Positions 44,600-56,094 are shown, counted from the first letter of the stretch. The stretch is 64,000 nt of DNA from Lycorma delicatula (GCF_047948215.1 NC_134455.1:300008647-300072646), one strand, 5' to 3'. Numbers and translations are program-made. Notes: generated from the letters alone by a model not told the origin.

Positions 44600-46680
44600 C
44601 GGTGGAATTTAGAGAAGCTTTAGGAAGAGGAGGTAAAGAAGATTTTTGAGTAGGACATCGCAAGAGGTCTGAGTAAAAAGGATAAGGTAGAAAATATAGA
44701 AGAAGAATGGGAGAATGTTAATAAGGAAATTCTTAAATCAGCAGAAGCAAACTTAGGCGGAATAAAGAGAACTGGTAGAAAACCTTGGGTTTCAGACGAT
44801 ATATTGCAGCTGATGTATGAACGTAGAAAATATAAGAATGCTAGTGATGAAAAAAGTAAAAGGAACAATCGGCAATTAAGAAATGCTATAAACAGGAAGT
44901 GCAAACTGGCGAAAGAAGAGTGGATTAAAGAAATGTGTTCAGAAGTGAAAAGAGAAATGAACATTGGTAAAATAGACGGAGAATACAGGAAAGTTAAGGA
45001 AAATTTTGGGGCACATAAATTAAAATCTTATAATGTGTTAAACAAAGATGGTACACCAATATATAATACGAAAGGTGAAGTCGATAGATGGGTGGAATAT
45101 ATTGAAGAGTTATACGGAGGAAATGAATTAGAAAATGGTGTTATAGAGGAAGAAGAGGAAGTTGAGGAGGATGAAATGGGAGAAACAATACTGAGATCTG
45201 AATTTAAGAGAGCATTAAAAGATTTAAATGGCAGAAAGGCTCCTGGAATAGACGGAATACCTGTAGAATTACTGCTCAGTGCAGGTGAGGAAGCGATTGA
45301 TAGATTATACAAACTGGTGTGTAATATTTATGAAAAAGGGGAATTTCCGTCAGACTTCAAAAAAAGTGTTATAGTAATGATACCAAAGAAAGCAGGGGCA
45401 GATAAATGTGAAGAATACAGAACAATTAGTTTAACTAGTCATGCATCAAAAATCTTAACTAGAATTCTATACAGAAGAATTGAGAGGAGAATTGAGGAAG
45501 TGTTAGGAGAAGACCAATTTGGTTTCAGGAAAAGTATAAAAACAAGGGAAGCAATTTTTGGCCTCAGATTAATAGTAGAAGGACGATTAAAGAAAAACAA
45601 ACCAACATACTTGGCGTTTATAGACCTAGAAAAGGCATTCGATAACGTAGACTGGAATAAAATGTTCAGCATTTTAAAAAAATTAGGGTTCAAATACAGA
45701 GATAGAAGAACAATTGCTAACACGTACAGGAACCAAACAGCAACAGTAATAATTGAAGAACATAAGAAAGAAGCCGTAATAAGAAAGGGAGTCCGACAAG
45801 AATGTTCCCTATCTCCGTTACTTTTTAATCTTTACATGGAACTAGCAGTTAATGATGTTAAAGAACAATTTAGATTCGGAGTAACAGTACAAGGTGAAAA
45901 GATATAGATGCTACGATTTGCTGATGATATAGTAATTCTAGCCGAGAGTAAAAAGGATTTAGAAGAAACAATGAACGGCATAGATGAAGTCCTACGCAAG
46001 AACTATAGCATTAAAATAAACAAGAACAAAACAAACGTAATGAAATGTGGTAGAAATAACAAAGATGGACCACTGAATGTGAAAATAGGAGGAGAAAAGC
46101 TTATTGAGGTAGAAGAATTTTGTTATTTGGGAAGTAGAATTACTAAAGATGGAAAAAGCAGGAGCGATATAAAATGCCGAATAGCACAAGCTAAACGAGC
46201 CTTCAGTAAGAAATATAATTTGTTTACATCAAAAATTAATTTAAATGTCAGGAAAGATTTTTGAAAGTGTATGTTTGGAGTGTCGCTTTATATGGAAGTG
46301 AAACTTGGACAATCGGAGTATCTGAGAAGAAAAGATTAGAAGCTTTTGAAATGTGGTGCTATAGGAGAATGTTAAAAATCAGATGGGTGGATAAAGTGAC
46401 AAATGAAGAGGTATTGCGGCAAATAGATGAAGAAAGAAGCATTTGGAAAAATATAGTTAAAAGAAGAGACAGACTTATAGGCCACATACTAAGGCATCCT
46501 GGAATAGTCGCTTTAATATTGGAAGGACAGGTAGAAGGGAAAAATTGTGTAGGCAGGCCACGTTTGGAATATGTAAAACAAATTGTTAGGGATGTAGGAT
46601 GTAGAGGGTATACTGAAATGAAACGACTAGCACTAGATAGGGAATCTTGGAGAGCTGCATCAAACCAGTCAAATGACTGA
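44600..46680 (+). pseudogene. RTE-like reverse transcriptase and C-terminal domain
   Basis: A 367-residue open frame from 44804 covers the linker (NRKCKLAKEEWIKEMCSEV), RT start (GRKAPGIDGIPVELLL), SVIVMIPKKAGADK, motif A (YLAFIDLEKAFDNVDWNKM) and motif B (RKGVRQECSLSPLLF; Gly to Glu compared with copy a). A TAG at 45905 separates it from 45908-46264, which starts MLRFADDIVILAESKKDLEE (motif C intact). A one-base change near 46260 leads into 46261-46680 with VALYGSETWTIGVSEKKRLE, MWCYRRMLKIRWVDKV, GHILRHPGIVALILEG and GRPRLEYVKQIV. The motif B Glu would probably impair activity even without the stop. Confidence 0.85.
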
Positions 46681-46837
46681 AGACAAAAAAAAAAGTACTG
46701 TAATATCATTAAAATAATACAGTGATACTGTAATTATAAAATAGTAAAATGAAGTACAGTATTTTCTGAGAACAGTAATTTACTTGTATCATTTACTGTA
46801 AAACTTAACAAAAACCTAACGTGTATATCTGCATTAG

Positions 46838-48050
46838 ATACCGGTTTGATGCCGCTCTCCAAGATGCTCTAATTTAGTGCCAATCGTTTCATTTATGTAT
46901 ACCACCTATATCCTACATCCTTAACAATTTATTTTAAATATTTTTAACGTTGCCTACCAACAATATCAAAGTGACTATTCCAGGATGCCTAAAGAAGTGG
47001 CCTGTAGGCCTGTCTCTTCTTTTAGCAATTGCTTAATCAATGCTTAAAATCATTGCTTAAAATGCTTCATCAATTTGCAGCAATATCTCTTCGTCAGCTT
47101 ATCCACCCGCCTGTTTTTTAACGTTCTCTTATAGCACCACATTTTAACAGTTTTTAATCTGTTCTTCTCAGGTACTCAGATTGTCCAAGTTTCACTTCCA
47201 TATAAAGCTACACTCCAAACATACTTTCAAAAATGCTTTCCTGATCTTTAATTAATTTTTGATGTAAACAAATTATATTTCTGACAGAAAGCTCGTTTCG
47301 CCTGTGCTATCCAGCATTTTATATTGCTTTACTTCCATCTTCAGTAATTCTACTTCCCAAATAACAAAATTCTTCTACTTCCATAGTCATTTCTCATCTT
47401 CTTTTTATATTCAATGGTCTATATACTTTATTTCTACTACATTTCATTACTTTCGTTTTGTTCTTGTTTATTTTCATGTAGTACGTGAAGGATTTCATCA
47501 ATGTTATTCATTTTTTTGTTGATCTTTTAGAATTACTATATCAGCAAATCATAGCATCTTTATCTTTTCACCATGTACTCTTAGTCTGGATCTAAACTGT
47601 TCTTTAACATTATTAACATCTAGTTCTATGTAGAAATTGAAGAGCAACAGGGACAGCAAACATCCTTGTCTAACTCCCTTTTTTATCACTGCTTCTTTCT
47701 TATTCTCTTTGATCGTTACTGTTGCAGTTTGATTCCTGTAAATGTTAGTAATTGATCTTCAATCTCTATACTTGAACCGTAATGTTTTTAAAATGCTGAT
47801 CATCTTATTTCAATCTAGATTAGTAAATGCCTTTTCTTAGTCCATAAATACCATACATGTCAGTTTGTTTTTCTTTAATCTTACTTCTACTATTAATGTG
47901 AGCGTTAATATTGTTTCCTTTGTCCATATACCTTTACTGAAAACAAATTGGTTTTCTCGTAACACATCTTCCACTCTTCTCTTCTGTTCAGAATTCTGGT
48001 TAAGATTTTTGATACATAGGTAGTTAAGCTAATTATTCTGTATTCTACAC
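46838..48050 (-). mobile_element. RTE-like LINE copy c, old and truncated
   Basis: Minus-strand relative of copies a and b, covering the RT from just before motif A to the C terminus. Recognisable by its parallel sequence: gtcatttcat-type 3' region near 46860-46940, the motif C region near 47540-47560, and the motif B/RT core near 47640-47990. Substitutions and small gaps are far more frequent than in a or b, so it inserted earlier or is another subfamily. It lies tail to tail with copy b across about 145 bases and is cut off at about 48050 where repeat A copy 3 begins. Confidence 0.75.
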
Positions 48051-48055
48051 AATTT

Positions 48056-48540
48056 ATATGATGTGGACACCACATGACTTCAGTGTATGCCTATTTTAGA
48101 ATGATATGTACGTAAAATTTTATTTTATTAATAATTTCTGATATTTTTTCATAATTTTTTTTATTGTTATTGTTGAATTAAATGTAAAATGATTTGGCTA
48201 TAACTCCGGAACCATTGAAAATAAGTAACACTTACGATATGTCTATAACTTATTACTGTTAAACTGTAACAGTTACAGTTAAGAAAAATAAGAAAAATTG
48301 GGCTTTTTTGGACACTTTTGCTCCAATCTATTGCAATAACATCAACATTTGCTAAATCCAAAATTTCAACTTCCTACGGCTAAACGTTTTTGAGTTACGT
48401 ATGTACGAACGTACAGACGTCACCCCAAAGCTATTGAAAAATGATTCAAAGATGGTCAAAATGGATATTTCCGTTGAACCTGAAAACCGAGATTTTTCGC
48501 GATCACAATACTTCCTTTACTTCGTACAAGCAAGTAAAAG
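48056..48540 (+). mobile_element. Unclassified interspersed repeat A, copy 3
   Basis: Starts tatgatgtggacaccacatg, lacks the B-box-bearing middle found in copies 1 and 2, keeps ggctataactccggaacca, ctacggctaaacgtttttga, acgaacgtacagacgtcacc and cgcgatcacaatacttcc. It ends with ttacttcgtacaagcaagta. The 3' half aligns well with copy 2. Confidence 0.7.
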
Positions 48541-49960
48541 TCCAATTAATAGTAAAATAATTTATTGTTATCAGCTGATGTTACTAATGTAATATAAATC
48601 TATTCAAATTTTTTTTATAAAATTGTGTCAGACATTTATTTCTCCTACCTTAGTTCAATATTATTAAAATTTATACTTGTATAATAATGTTTATTTGATA
48701 TAACGATCAATACCGGGCATAAGTGAAAAAATTTTCGCTGACTTTATATAATTTTTTCAGGCGTCATGTAGGTTGACTCAACACCAGGATCATCGTTAAT
48801 AAAATAGTGACTAGGATAAAAGAAATCAGAGACTCACTAACACAAAAAAGAAAAAAAAATCGTAGAACTGGATAAGCGGGGTGATAAGATAAATCAATAA
48901 TATTCGTAGTAGGGACTACGTCTAAATTTAAAACAGAAAGCATCAGGTGCTATCATTTTGACTTCTATAGATCTCAATTTAAAATTTATAGTATTCCTTC
49001 ATTTATATTCAGACTATTTATTTTTTTGTCACTATTTTAATTTTAAAATAATTGCATTCAGAAAATAAGTGTGCAGCTTTATGCTAGTTTTGATTTTGTT
49101 TATTATTGTATATACAATCAATATTTAAAAAGTTAAATCGCGAAGCACAAATATCCTATATTAGATTACATAATTAAAAACTGATAATAGATATGCTCGT
49201 TAAATAGTAAGTATTATTTTAAAACGGTTTATTCTAATTTTATGTAAATTGACAATATGAATAATTTTAAAATACTTATTTTTGTTCAAATAAGAGTATA
49301 TAAAATTAATTTTATGTTAGTGATTCAGGTAACTTTTATGAAATTTATTATAGAAATAATTTTATAAGTAAAATTAATAATGAAAAAAACTTTGTTTTTA
49401 ATATTCATTATCTGATACTATCATTATCTTGTATTATTATTTTTCTTATTATAAAGTCAACAATAAATGTTTTAAAAGGTAAATCCATAATTTTCTAATA
49501 ACAATTATACATAAAAGACGATTTTTTATGCAATATAATGTCTGTTCTTACCATCCGAATGGACGATGTCAGTTAGCGGCTATGTGAATAACTTATTGTT
49601 TCTAAATCCAAACTGCGAACTCCTTGGCAAAAAGACGATTTATTACACCCTTTCTTTTGTTCGTACCCATTACTCTTTTTTCCCCTTTCTTAGCTACTAT
49701 CTTCTCCACGATTTAGAATTATATACAACAATGAAACGCATCTATCTAATTTATAAGTTTTACACTATTGTTTCTAAATCTTTTCACTTTTCCTGTTGAA
49801 TACTTTCTAAAGAGCCTTACATTTTTTTTTTTATTATTATGAATTCAACGAACGTCTCGTAAAAGTTTACAAAAGATACGAACATCGTTATAAAAAGTGA
49901 ACAAAAGAGAGGATAAACAATATAGCTACAAATTTGTAGCATTTTTATGAGAAAATAATT
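48541..49960. other. A+T-rich stretch, no gene
   Basis: A 77-codon plus frame at 49566-49799 has no recognisable domain. Nothing else supported. Confidence 0.45.
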
Positions 49961-50084
49961 AACAAAATCCAGAGTTTAACCTATGAATGAGATTTATCAA
50001 GAGGCTTTTGGTTTATGTATTTACATGTACGTTTTTTCTTAGTAAACGGACAACTGATTCAAAACTAAACATTATTAGAGAAGC

Positions 50085-50520
50085 CACCGGAATGAAATTT
50101 TATTTTAAAAGACCCTAACTGCAAACATGAAGGAAGCTAAATGTACACAGTGTTCCCTATAATATTTGTCGATGGGTCTATCAATAGATCGTCAGACACC
50201 AATGTGAATATGGCTACTAAAATTCAACTTTAATGACTCTCGAAATACAATCTGCATAAGAATTAATCATATCCTTTATTGGCTTCTCAAACAGCACGCA
50301 TTCTTTTACGATAGGAACAAATCATCAAAAGAGCTGTAATCTGTATCCCTTGCAATATCATATAAATCGGTTTCATTTTCCCCCATGGCGTCTATCAGTT
50401 TTCACCACATTTCTTTGTCAGTGATTCTAAAATATTTATGAGCATAGCTCGAAAGATGTATAAACCAGAAAAATATCTATGGCTCTTTCTTCTATTTTGC
50501 ATTCGCCTGAAAACGTATGG
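50085..50520 (-). other. Possible coding relic, unidentified
   Basis: On the minus strand one frame reads HKYFRITDKEMW.KLIDAMG and then ENETDLYDIARDTDYSSFDD around 50440-50310, less A+T-biased than its surroundings. It looks protein-derived, but I do not recognise the family and stops interrupt both sides. Confidence 0.25.
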
Positions 50521-50676
50521 ATTATTTAGAGAAAACGAGTTTTTTTGGATCGACGGTACAGTTCATAAGGATTGGACTCATAAAAGTTGAATTAAATCTC
50601 CTGGCAAAGGGAAGTTCTGAAAGTAATTGGCATTTTATGAATCACCATAATTCAAAAAATTTACTTTGCTGCAATT

Positions 50677-50845
50677 CCGGCCTCCATGGCGTGAGTGGTA
50701 GCGTCTCTGTCTTTCAGCCGGAGGCCCCAGGTTCGAATCTCGGTCAGGTATAGTAGTTTTCATACGTTACAAAATTTCATTTCCATACCCCATGCACAAG
50801 CTTCAAGCTTATGGGGCGAAATCATCAAGCCAAAAAATAAAAAGA
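50677..50845 (+). mobile_element. tRNA-derived SINE, family 2
   Basis: Head resembling a tRNA: A-box-like tggcgtgagtgg at 50687-50698 and B-box ggttcgaatct at 50730-50740, with the correct spacing for a polymerase III promoter. After the tRNA-like part comes a short body and a hairpin (ccccat..atgggg enclosing aagctt-c-aagctt, 50788-50816), then an A-rich end. Related partial copies: 12790-12850 (B-box part) and 31362-31415 (hairpin part). The 3' hairpin is probably what a partner LINE recognises. Target duplications are not clear. Confidence 0.7.
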
Positions 50846-51654
50846 TTACTTTTATGCTTCTTAGACATTTCCTGACGAAAATGTATCTTTAAAGAGAATA
50901 TCCAAACTAAATATTTAAATTATTCATCTTTTCCATTTTATGGTTATAGTAAATATTTTTATAGTTAGATTTCTGAAAATTTTTAACTTGACAGAAGATG
51001 CATAAACTTTTCATCACAATTTCGGAAGTTATTATATACATAATAGAAAATTTAAATTCATATGCAATATATCACTAAGCTCAAATGACTCGATAGTTAT
51101 GATAATAAAATAACGAAATTTATTTTTTTTATTTCAAAAACCATAAAGCTAATGAAAAAGAATACCCTAAAATAACATTTTTAAATAAAATAAAATCTAG
51201 TCTTGTAAATAAATTATGATTTAGTTGTCAATTTACTAAAAAAAAGAAAAAATCTTTCATTATCTTTAGAATACAGGATAATAAGCTCAAAGAAAATAAC
51301 TTTATATTTTTCAACAGTCTTACGTCTATTGAAAAAAAGTAGCAATGAGCAATGCTCAAGTTGTATTCCAAATGAAATACAAATCGTATTCTCGAAATGC
51401 TTTGTTTTATTCGTTCGTATTTCGATTATGAAAAAAAAAATTAGCGGAATTAGTGAAAATAATTGGAAATTTAAAAAGGGAAATACAAAAATAAATATTC
51501 AAAAAAATTATGAAGTAATATAAAAAGAACCAAGTTTACAAATATTCTAAAAGGATAATAAACAGAGTAATCAATCAATTCAAAATCGGAATTTTAATGA
51601 AACTATCCACAAAAATTTTTCTAGTCGAAGTAAAAATATAAGTAAAGATAACAG
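50846..51654. other. A+T-rich stretch, no gene
   Basis: A 64-codon Lys/Ile/Asn-rich plus frame at 51329-51523 is not convincing. Nothing else. Confidence 0.5.
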
Positions 51655-53105
51655 AACGGAACGGAACGCAAAAATAAAGGGAGTTTCAATATTTCTCCCT
51701 ACAGATCGCAGAGTCTGGACAATGTTCCTCGCTGCTGCATCTTTCTATTATCAGGCGGGTTTCATGGGTTATTTACTGGCGGTTATCATTTTTAAGTTTT
51801 ATTTATGGACGGATTTAGTAATTTGCGTTCCTATCTGTATGGACCAGCGTGAAATTTATTTACTGGGTCTGACCGTGAGAGACTAAGCTTTTGAGCTTAG
51901 TACTACCGGCGTGATTACCTTTCAATCCGTCCGCTGAAGTCCTTTCGGTATTAGCACCTTATGGGTTAGCAGGAAAACACCTACCGGGGCCCTAGTTATT
52001 TGGAGGGAGCAATGCGCCCCCTTCTCCGGAGGGAGTCGCATATGCTGACTGAATTAAATTGTGGTCTCTTCGTGGGACGGTGTGGGTTGTTGTCTAGGTT
52101 TTTATAGTTTAAAAAAATTTAATTGTGAAAACGGTTACTTTCGAGGCCAGAATTTTTGCGTGGTTTCCATTCATAGGTTACGCGATATAGAGGCTCCTAA
52201 GCCTGTTTGTAATTTTTTTGACTCTCATACCGCCTCTTCACGGTGGTTCGTCTAATGCGCCATGAGGTCATTTTCTTATACCCTGTGGAGTAGGGTCCTC
52301 TTGGCAGATGTCCCGTAGATGGCCGTGTTCGGACACGGCCGATCTCCCGAACAGTATGCGTGCCTGCGCCACCGTCCACCTCGCATACGGTGTGTAGTCA
52401 CGCATCGTGGTGAAGAGTGGAGTTTCTGACGAACCACGGTGCTCCAAATATCGTCCGCAACACTATGCTTTGGACGGCTTCTAATTTCTTTTGAAGCGTG
52501 GACTTCAACAAAGATCCCCATGCCGGGTAAGCATATGTTAGAATCGGGAGGACGTGTAGCCGAAAAATGAGCAGTTTGGTCGACAGTGGATTTGGACTGG
52601 CACTATTCAGTACTGAGTATATTGAGGCCCTGACGGCCTTTGCCCTTTGAGTCACATATTTAAAATGTTCTCCTAAGGTAAGCGGTTTATGCCGACTACT
52701 TCCAGGTACTTGACTGTTTTCCCAAAGAGGATTTTCTGACTCCTGCCGACAGCGTCATATCGTGCAAAAGCAGTGCAGCAGTGCAAAAGCACTGCTCCTT
52801 GGGGGACTTCAGCGGCTATGTCTCTGGTGGAGAAGATTGTTCCCTCTACGCGTACAACAAATTGTCGATCTAGTAAAAGACCGTATAAATTTGACATAGT
52901 GACAGGGAATCGTCGTATGCGCGAGTTTATAAAGCAAGCCGCTATGCCAAACTTTGTCAAAGGCTTTAGCCATATCTAGAAAAAACGGTTGCAGTTACCA
53001 CCTTTCTCTTTAGGCTTCCGACAAGACTGTCGATTATTTTAACCAGTTGGCGGGTCGTCGAGTGGCCCTCCCTGAAGCCAAATTGCTCAGGCCGTACTTT
53101 TTTTC
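51655..53105 (-). mobile_element. Jockey-like LINE, 5' truncated and internally deleted
   Basis: Minus-strand Jockey-clade element, GC-richer than its flanks. 53105-52980 starts inside the RT, and 52979 to about 52250 continues to the ORF2 end. The 3' UTR occupies about 52200-51655 and contains an 8-bp hairpin actaagct-tttg-agcttagt at 51891-51910. The 5' cut is at about 53105. No clear target duplication. Confidence 0.75.
52250..53105 (-). pseudogene. Jockey-like ORF2, partial reverse transcriptase
   Basis: Minus strand reads EQFGFREGHSTTRQLVKIID, then motif A as LDMAKAFDKVWHSGLL after a shift, then VEGTIFSTRDIAAEVPQGAV (motif B PQGAV). Immediately after that about 300 bases are missing, including motif C. 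It resumes with GKTVKYLEVVGINRLP and GEHFKYVTQRAKAVRASIYS, then LIFRLHVLPILTYAYPAWGS and GAPWFVRNSTLHHDA, the classic Jockey thumb and C-terminal block. The deletion removes the catalytic FADD, so the enzyme is dead. The junction carries a small direct repeat of gtgcaaaagca. Confidence 0.8.
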
Positions 53106-53619
53106 CCAAATAAAGATAAGTAAACTTAAGTTAACTTTTCTTTTTTTACTAAAAGTTAAGTTTTAACTGTTACTCTTATTAAAAAGCCTTTAATTAGCAT
53201 GTAATTTGTATATTTCGTTTTTCTACCGCATTGGATATGAAAAATTGAACAGATTATCAAACCACAAGATATCAGTTGTAGGATTTTTTTGGCATATCTT
53301 TTGCAAGTTTCTTCTTTTGTGTTTTTTACAACCAAATGAAATCCATAAATAACTAACAATTTGTATTTTTTTTTTTGCTTTCAAAGGTTGACTTGAAAAC
53401 CAGTCGGCACCACAAACAAACCTTAAATAAAGAACTTAGCACAATATATTTATATGAAAATTATTTTTACAGTTCGACAACTTATCTTACGAATATCGGA
53501 CAAATTTTTAAATTGTACCTGTTTTAGGTGTCTGAATGCTATTATAAGTCACAAAGTCGCTCTGGAGGTTGTATTATTAGCGAGAGTTAAATAAATGATG
53601 GTGATGTTTGCTTATTTTG
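53106..53619. other. A+T-rich stretch, no gene
   Basis: Nothing recognised. Confidence 0.5.
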
Positions 53620-53883
53620 CACTCAACATAATCCGAAAATATTCCAATTGATGTAAAGAGAATAAATAAACGAAGCTTCGAATCCATCATACATTCTTCT
53701 GAGTGTTTCATAGATTGATACTTTTGTGGAGATGAATGTTATTACACGACTGCCCAGAAAGAAGTATAATGAATTTAGGGTGTATGTATGTTTGTTCCAC
53801 CATAACAACTCAACGGCTGAACCGATTTAGATGTGTATGATCACGCGTTGGATTGCTTAAGTTACATGGAAGTGTCATTAGTT

Positions 53884-53886
<3 letters not shown>
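53620..53886 (+). repeat. Interspersed repeat B, copy 1
   Basis: Shares with 56316-56600 the order: ..tcattctgat-like region, gactgcccagaaagaagtat, tttagggtgtatgtatg, tttgttcca, tcaacggctgaaccgattta, cgcgttgga, and gaagtgtcat. It leads directly into a TA microsatellite. Confidence 0.7.

Positions 53887-53940
<54 letters not shown>
53887..53940. repeat. TA microsatellite
   Basis: About 27 TA units between repeat B copy 1 and the candidate Helitron. Confidence 0.95.
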
Positions 53941-53941
<1 letters not shown>

Positions 53942-54465
53942 TAGCGGACCCGACAGACGTTGTCCTGATGCGGCATTATTCTGTAATAAATGCACACACA
54001 TAAATATAAGTAACATAATTAAGTTAAAATTAGCAGGAATGCGTTCTAAATTTCATTAAAATGACTATTAGTATGATACTATCAGTTTGTGATTGTTGTA
54101 TTATTGTAATGTGTTTATTGATTAATTACGTGTAGTATGGTTAATATTTATTTTCACTAAATATTGAGATGTCCGATGAAAATTGAATTAAAAAATCGAA
54201 ACGTCGTAAAATTAATTATTAGTGTAATTAATAAAATTTCATCCACATTACTACTAATTTTCACTTAACATCATTCTAAAAAAGTACCTCCTACATATTT
54301 TTTATTTATTTAATAATTTTGATGTTTCATAACCATGTAACAGCTTAGTTAATCAATTAATAAAAAAATTAAAGCACTGTAAAAAAGCAACGTAGTTAAA
54401 ATTTTAGTAGAAATTTTTATCATTTTTCTCATCATTAAAATTCATGAAAAATCATGTGAAATACT

Positions 54466-54581
54466 CACTTCAATACTGCACCTTACAAATTTGCACAATG
54501 TACATTTTTTAATTAAACTTTAAAACGTTATTTCAATAAATAATAATATAATATAATATTCTCAATAAGCGCGCAATTCTA
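54466..54581. repeat. Direct repeat in candidate Helitron, unit 1
   Basis: Starts cacttcaatactgcacctta and runs through taaaacgttatttcaataaa to cgcaattcta. Partner 55265-55376. Confidence 0.85.
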
Positions 54582-54681
54582 GCAGACACTGATTCTAGCA
54601 GACAATGCTCGCTATTGCTAGATCTGAGTATACATACAGATTAAATGACAACAATTGAAGGTTTCATAAAACCTTAAAAAA

Positions 54682-55005
54682 CTGAACATTAGCAATTTAA
54701 CAAAATTTAACCTCTCACTTTATAAAAGTCAGAATGTAAACAAATCCAAACGGCAAAAACACAACACTACCTATCGGATTTAATTCACGCCACTCTCTAA
54801 TCACAGTATTCGGTGGAAAATAATTTTTTAACGAAAAGTGTTGTGGCTGCAAAATCATTACAATTAATACTGAACATTAAGAAACTTACAAAACATTACG
54901 GAACCTTATAAAATTTCACCTTTAACTTTATAAAATTCAGAATGTAAATAAATTCAATTGTCAGAACAGCACTACCTATCGGATTTAATTCAAACTATTC
55001 TCTAA
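54682..55005. repeat. Imperfect tandem pair, about 190-bp period
   Basis: ctgaacatta..., ctttataaaa.tcagaatgta and cactacctatcggatttaat occur in order at 54682-54800 and again at 54871-55005. Confidence 0.8.
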
Positions 55006-55264
55006 ATACGAATTTTAGTGTAAGAACAACACTAAGGTACGACGCAAGTAACTGATATGCAAAAAAGCAACAAAATAAAAAAAATTCCTAGAATCCGATC
55101 GCAGCACCAACTACCGGGTTTGACTGATAAACCAAAAATTAAAAAACCTTCTAAAACGCGATCGCAGCTCTGCCTACCGGACCCACACGCTGCCTACCAG
55201 ACCCAATTGTGAACCTTAACCATCCCAAGATCAACAACACATAAATAAATTAAAAAAACATTTT

Positions 55265-55376
55265 CACTTCAATACTGTACCTTACAAATTTGCACAACGT
55301 ATATTTTTTAATTACACTTTAAAACGTTATTTCAATAAAGAATAATATAATATTTCTCAATACGCGCACAATTCTA
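55265..55376. repeat. Direct repeat in candidate Helitron, unit 2
   Basis: Partner of 54466-54581, about 800 bases away, with few differences. Confidence 0.85.
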
Positions 55377-55424
55377 AACGCGATCGCAGTGCTGCCTACT
55401 TGTTACTTAATCAGTTGTCATTTT

Positions 55425-55515
55425 GTTTACATTGGCAACGGCCATACGGGCTCTTTGTGATTGGTCGTTGTGTTTGACAGCGGCCATCTTGCATTGATCT
55501 GATTGGTTTTCCTTT
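55425..55515. promoter_or_regulatory. Promoter-like cluster (CCAAT and YY1-like motifs)
   Basis: Three attgg (inverted CCAAT) sites at 55431, 55460 and 55502 and a gcggccatcttgc at 55480-55492, which resembles a YY1-type site, lie within 90 bases. The patch is GC-richer than its flanks. No downstream gene is identified, so any promoter role is speculative. Confidence 0.3.
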
Positions 55516-56094
55516 GTTTACATTTCCATCTGATTTATTAGCCTCTTATTTATTAAAAAACTGTTTTCTCGCGATTTTTTGTAACACAATAATAACAGAA
55601 AATTACGAAATATTTTTCTCAATTTGATCGCAGCACCAACTGTCGGGACAAACTAAAATTAAAATAGAATATTATTGAATATTCGTTACTGCGATGGTAG
55701 TGCAGTCTGCCGGATTCAATGTAAAACATTCAAAAATCAACAACTACTTATAAATAAAAAATTAATCAAAAAAACATTTTCCAGTGGACCAAATTGTGAA
55801 TCTAAGTCATTCTCGAATCCCCTTGAACACACACACAAAATTTCATCAAAATCAGTCCAGCCGTTTAGGAGGAGTTCACTTTTATACACACGCACACAAG
55901 AAATATATATAGAAAGATGCGCAGTAATGGAGAACTAATGAACTATGAACTGTGAACCTCTATCACTGTGAGAACTGGGTTTGAATTGAATGATTCAAAT
56001 AAATCGAATGAGTATTATTACAAAAATAATAGAATTAAATTTACGTTAAAAGAAGTAAAATAATATTAAATAGATGTAAAAAAATCCTGTTTAA

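Larger units (their letters stand above)
43905..46692 (+). mobile_element. RTE-like LINE copy b, nearly full length
   Basis: Plus-strand copy of the family at 22.4-24.5 kb, longer at its 5' end: endonuclease, reverse transcriptase and C-terminal domain are all present. It ends caaatgactgaagac plus an A run (46684-46693), the same terminus as copy a. The 5' end lacks only the start of the endonuclease. Its lesions are few (stops at 44470 and 45905, shifts near 44600 and 46260). Confidence 0.85.
53941..55917 (-). mobile_element. Candidate non-autonomous Helitron
   Basis: A 1.98-kb non-coding unit. On the minus strand it begins TCTTTCTATATATATTTC and ends GGGTCCGCTAG, with host A before the TC and host T after the CTAG, the A-T insertion rule and end signature of Helitrons. 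A GC-rich stem (ggac..gtcc, 53946-53965) precedes the CTAG as expected. Inside are two pairs of direct repeats and several copies of a gatcgcag.gctgcctac-type motif. No helicase is encoded. The stem is short, so the class is not certain; an alternative is a retrotransposon-derived repeat. Confidence 0.4.

Noticed and set aside
50677..50760. Possible tRNA gene
   Set aside because: A- and B-boxes are present, but it lacks a convincing acceptor stem and continues into a SINE body with a hairpin and A-rich end.
52197..52521. Two extra minus frames with Arg-rich peptides
   Set aside because: They are out-of-frame readings of the Jockey-like ORF2 3' end and UTR.
53853..54059. Open frame rich in Tyr-Ile repeats
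   Set aside because: It is a translation of the TA microsatellite, not a gene.
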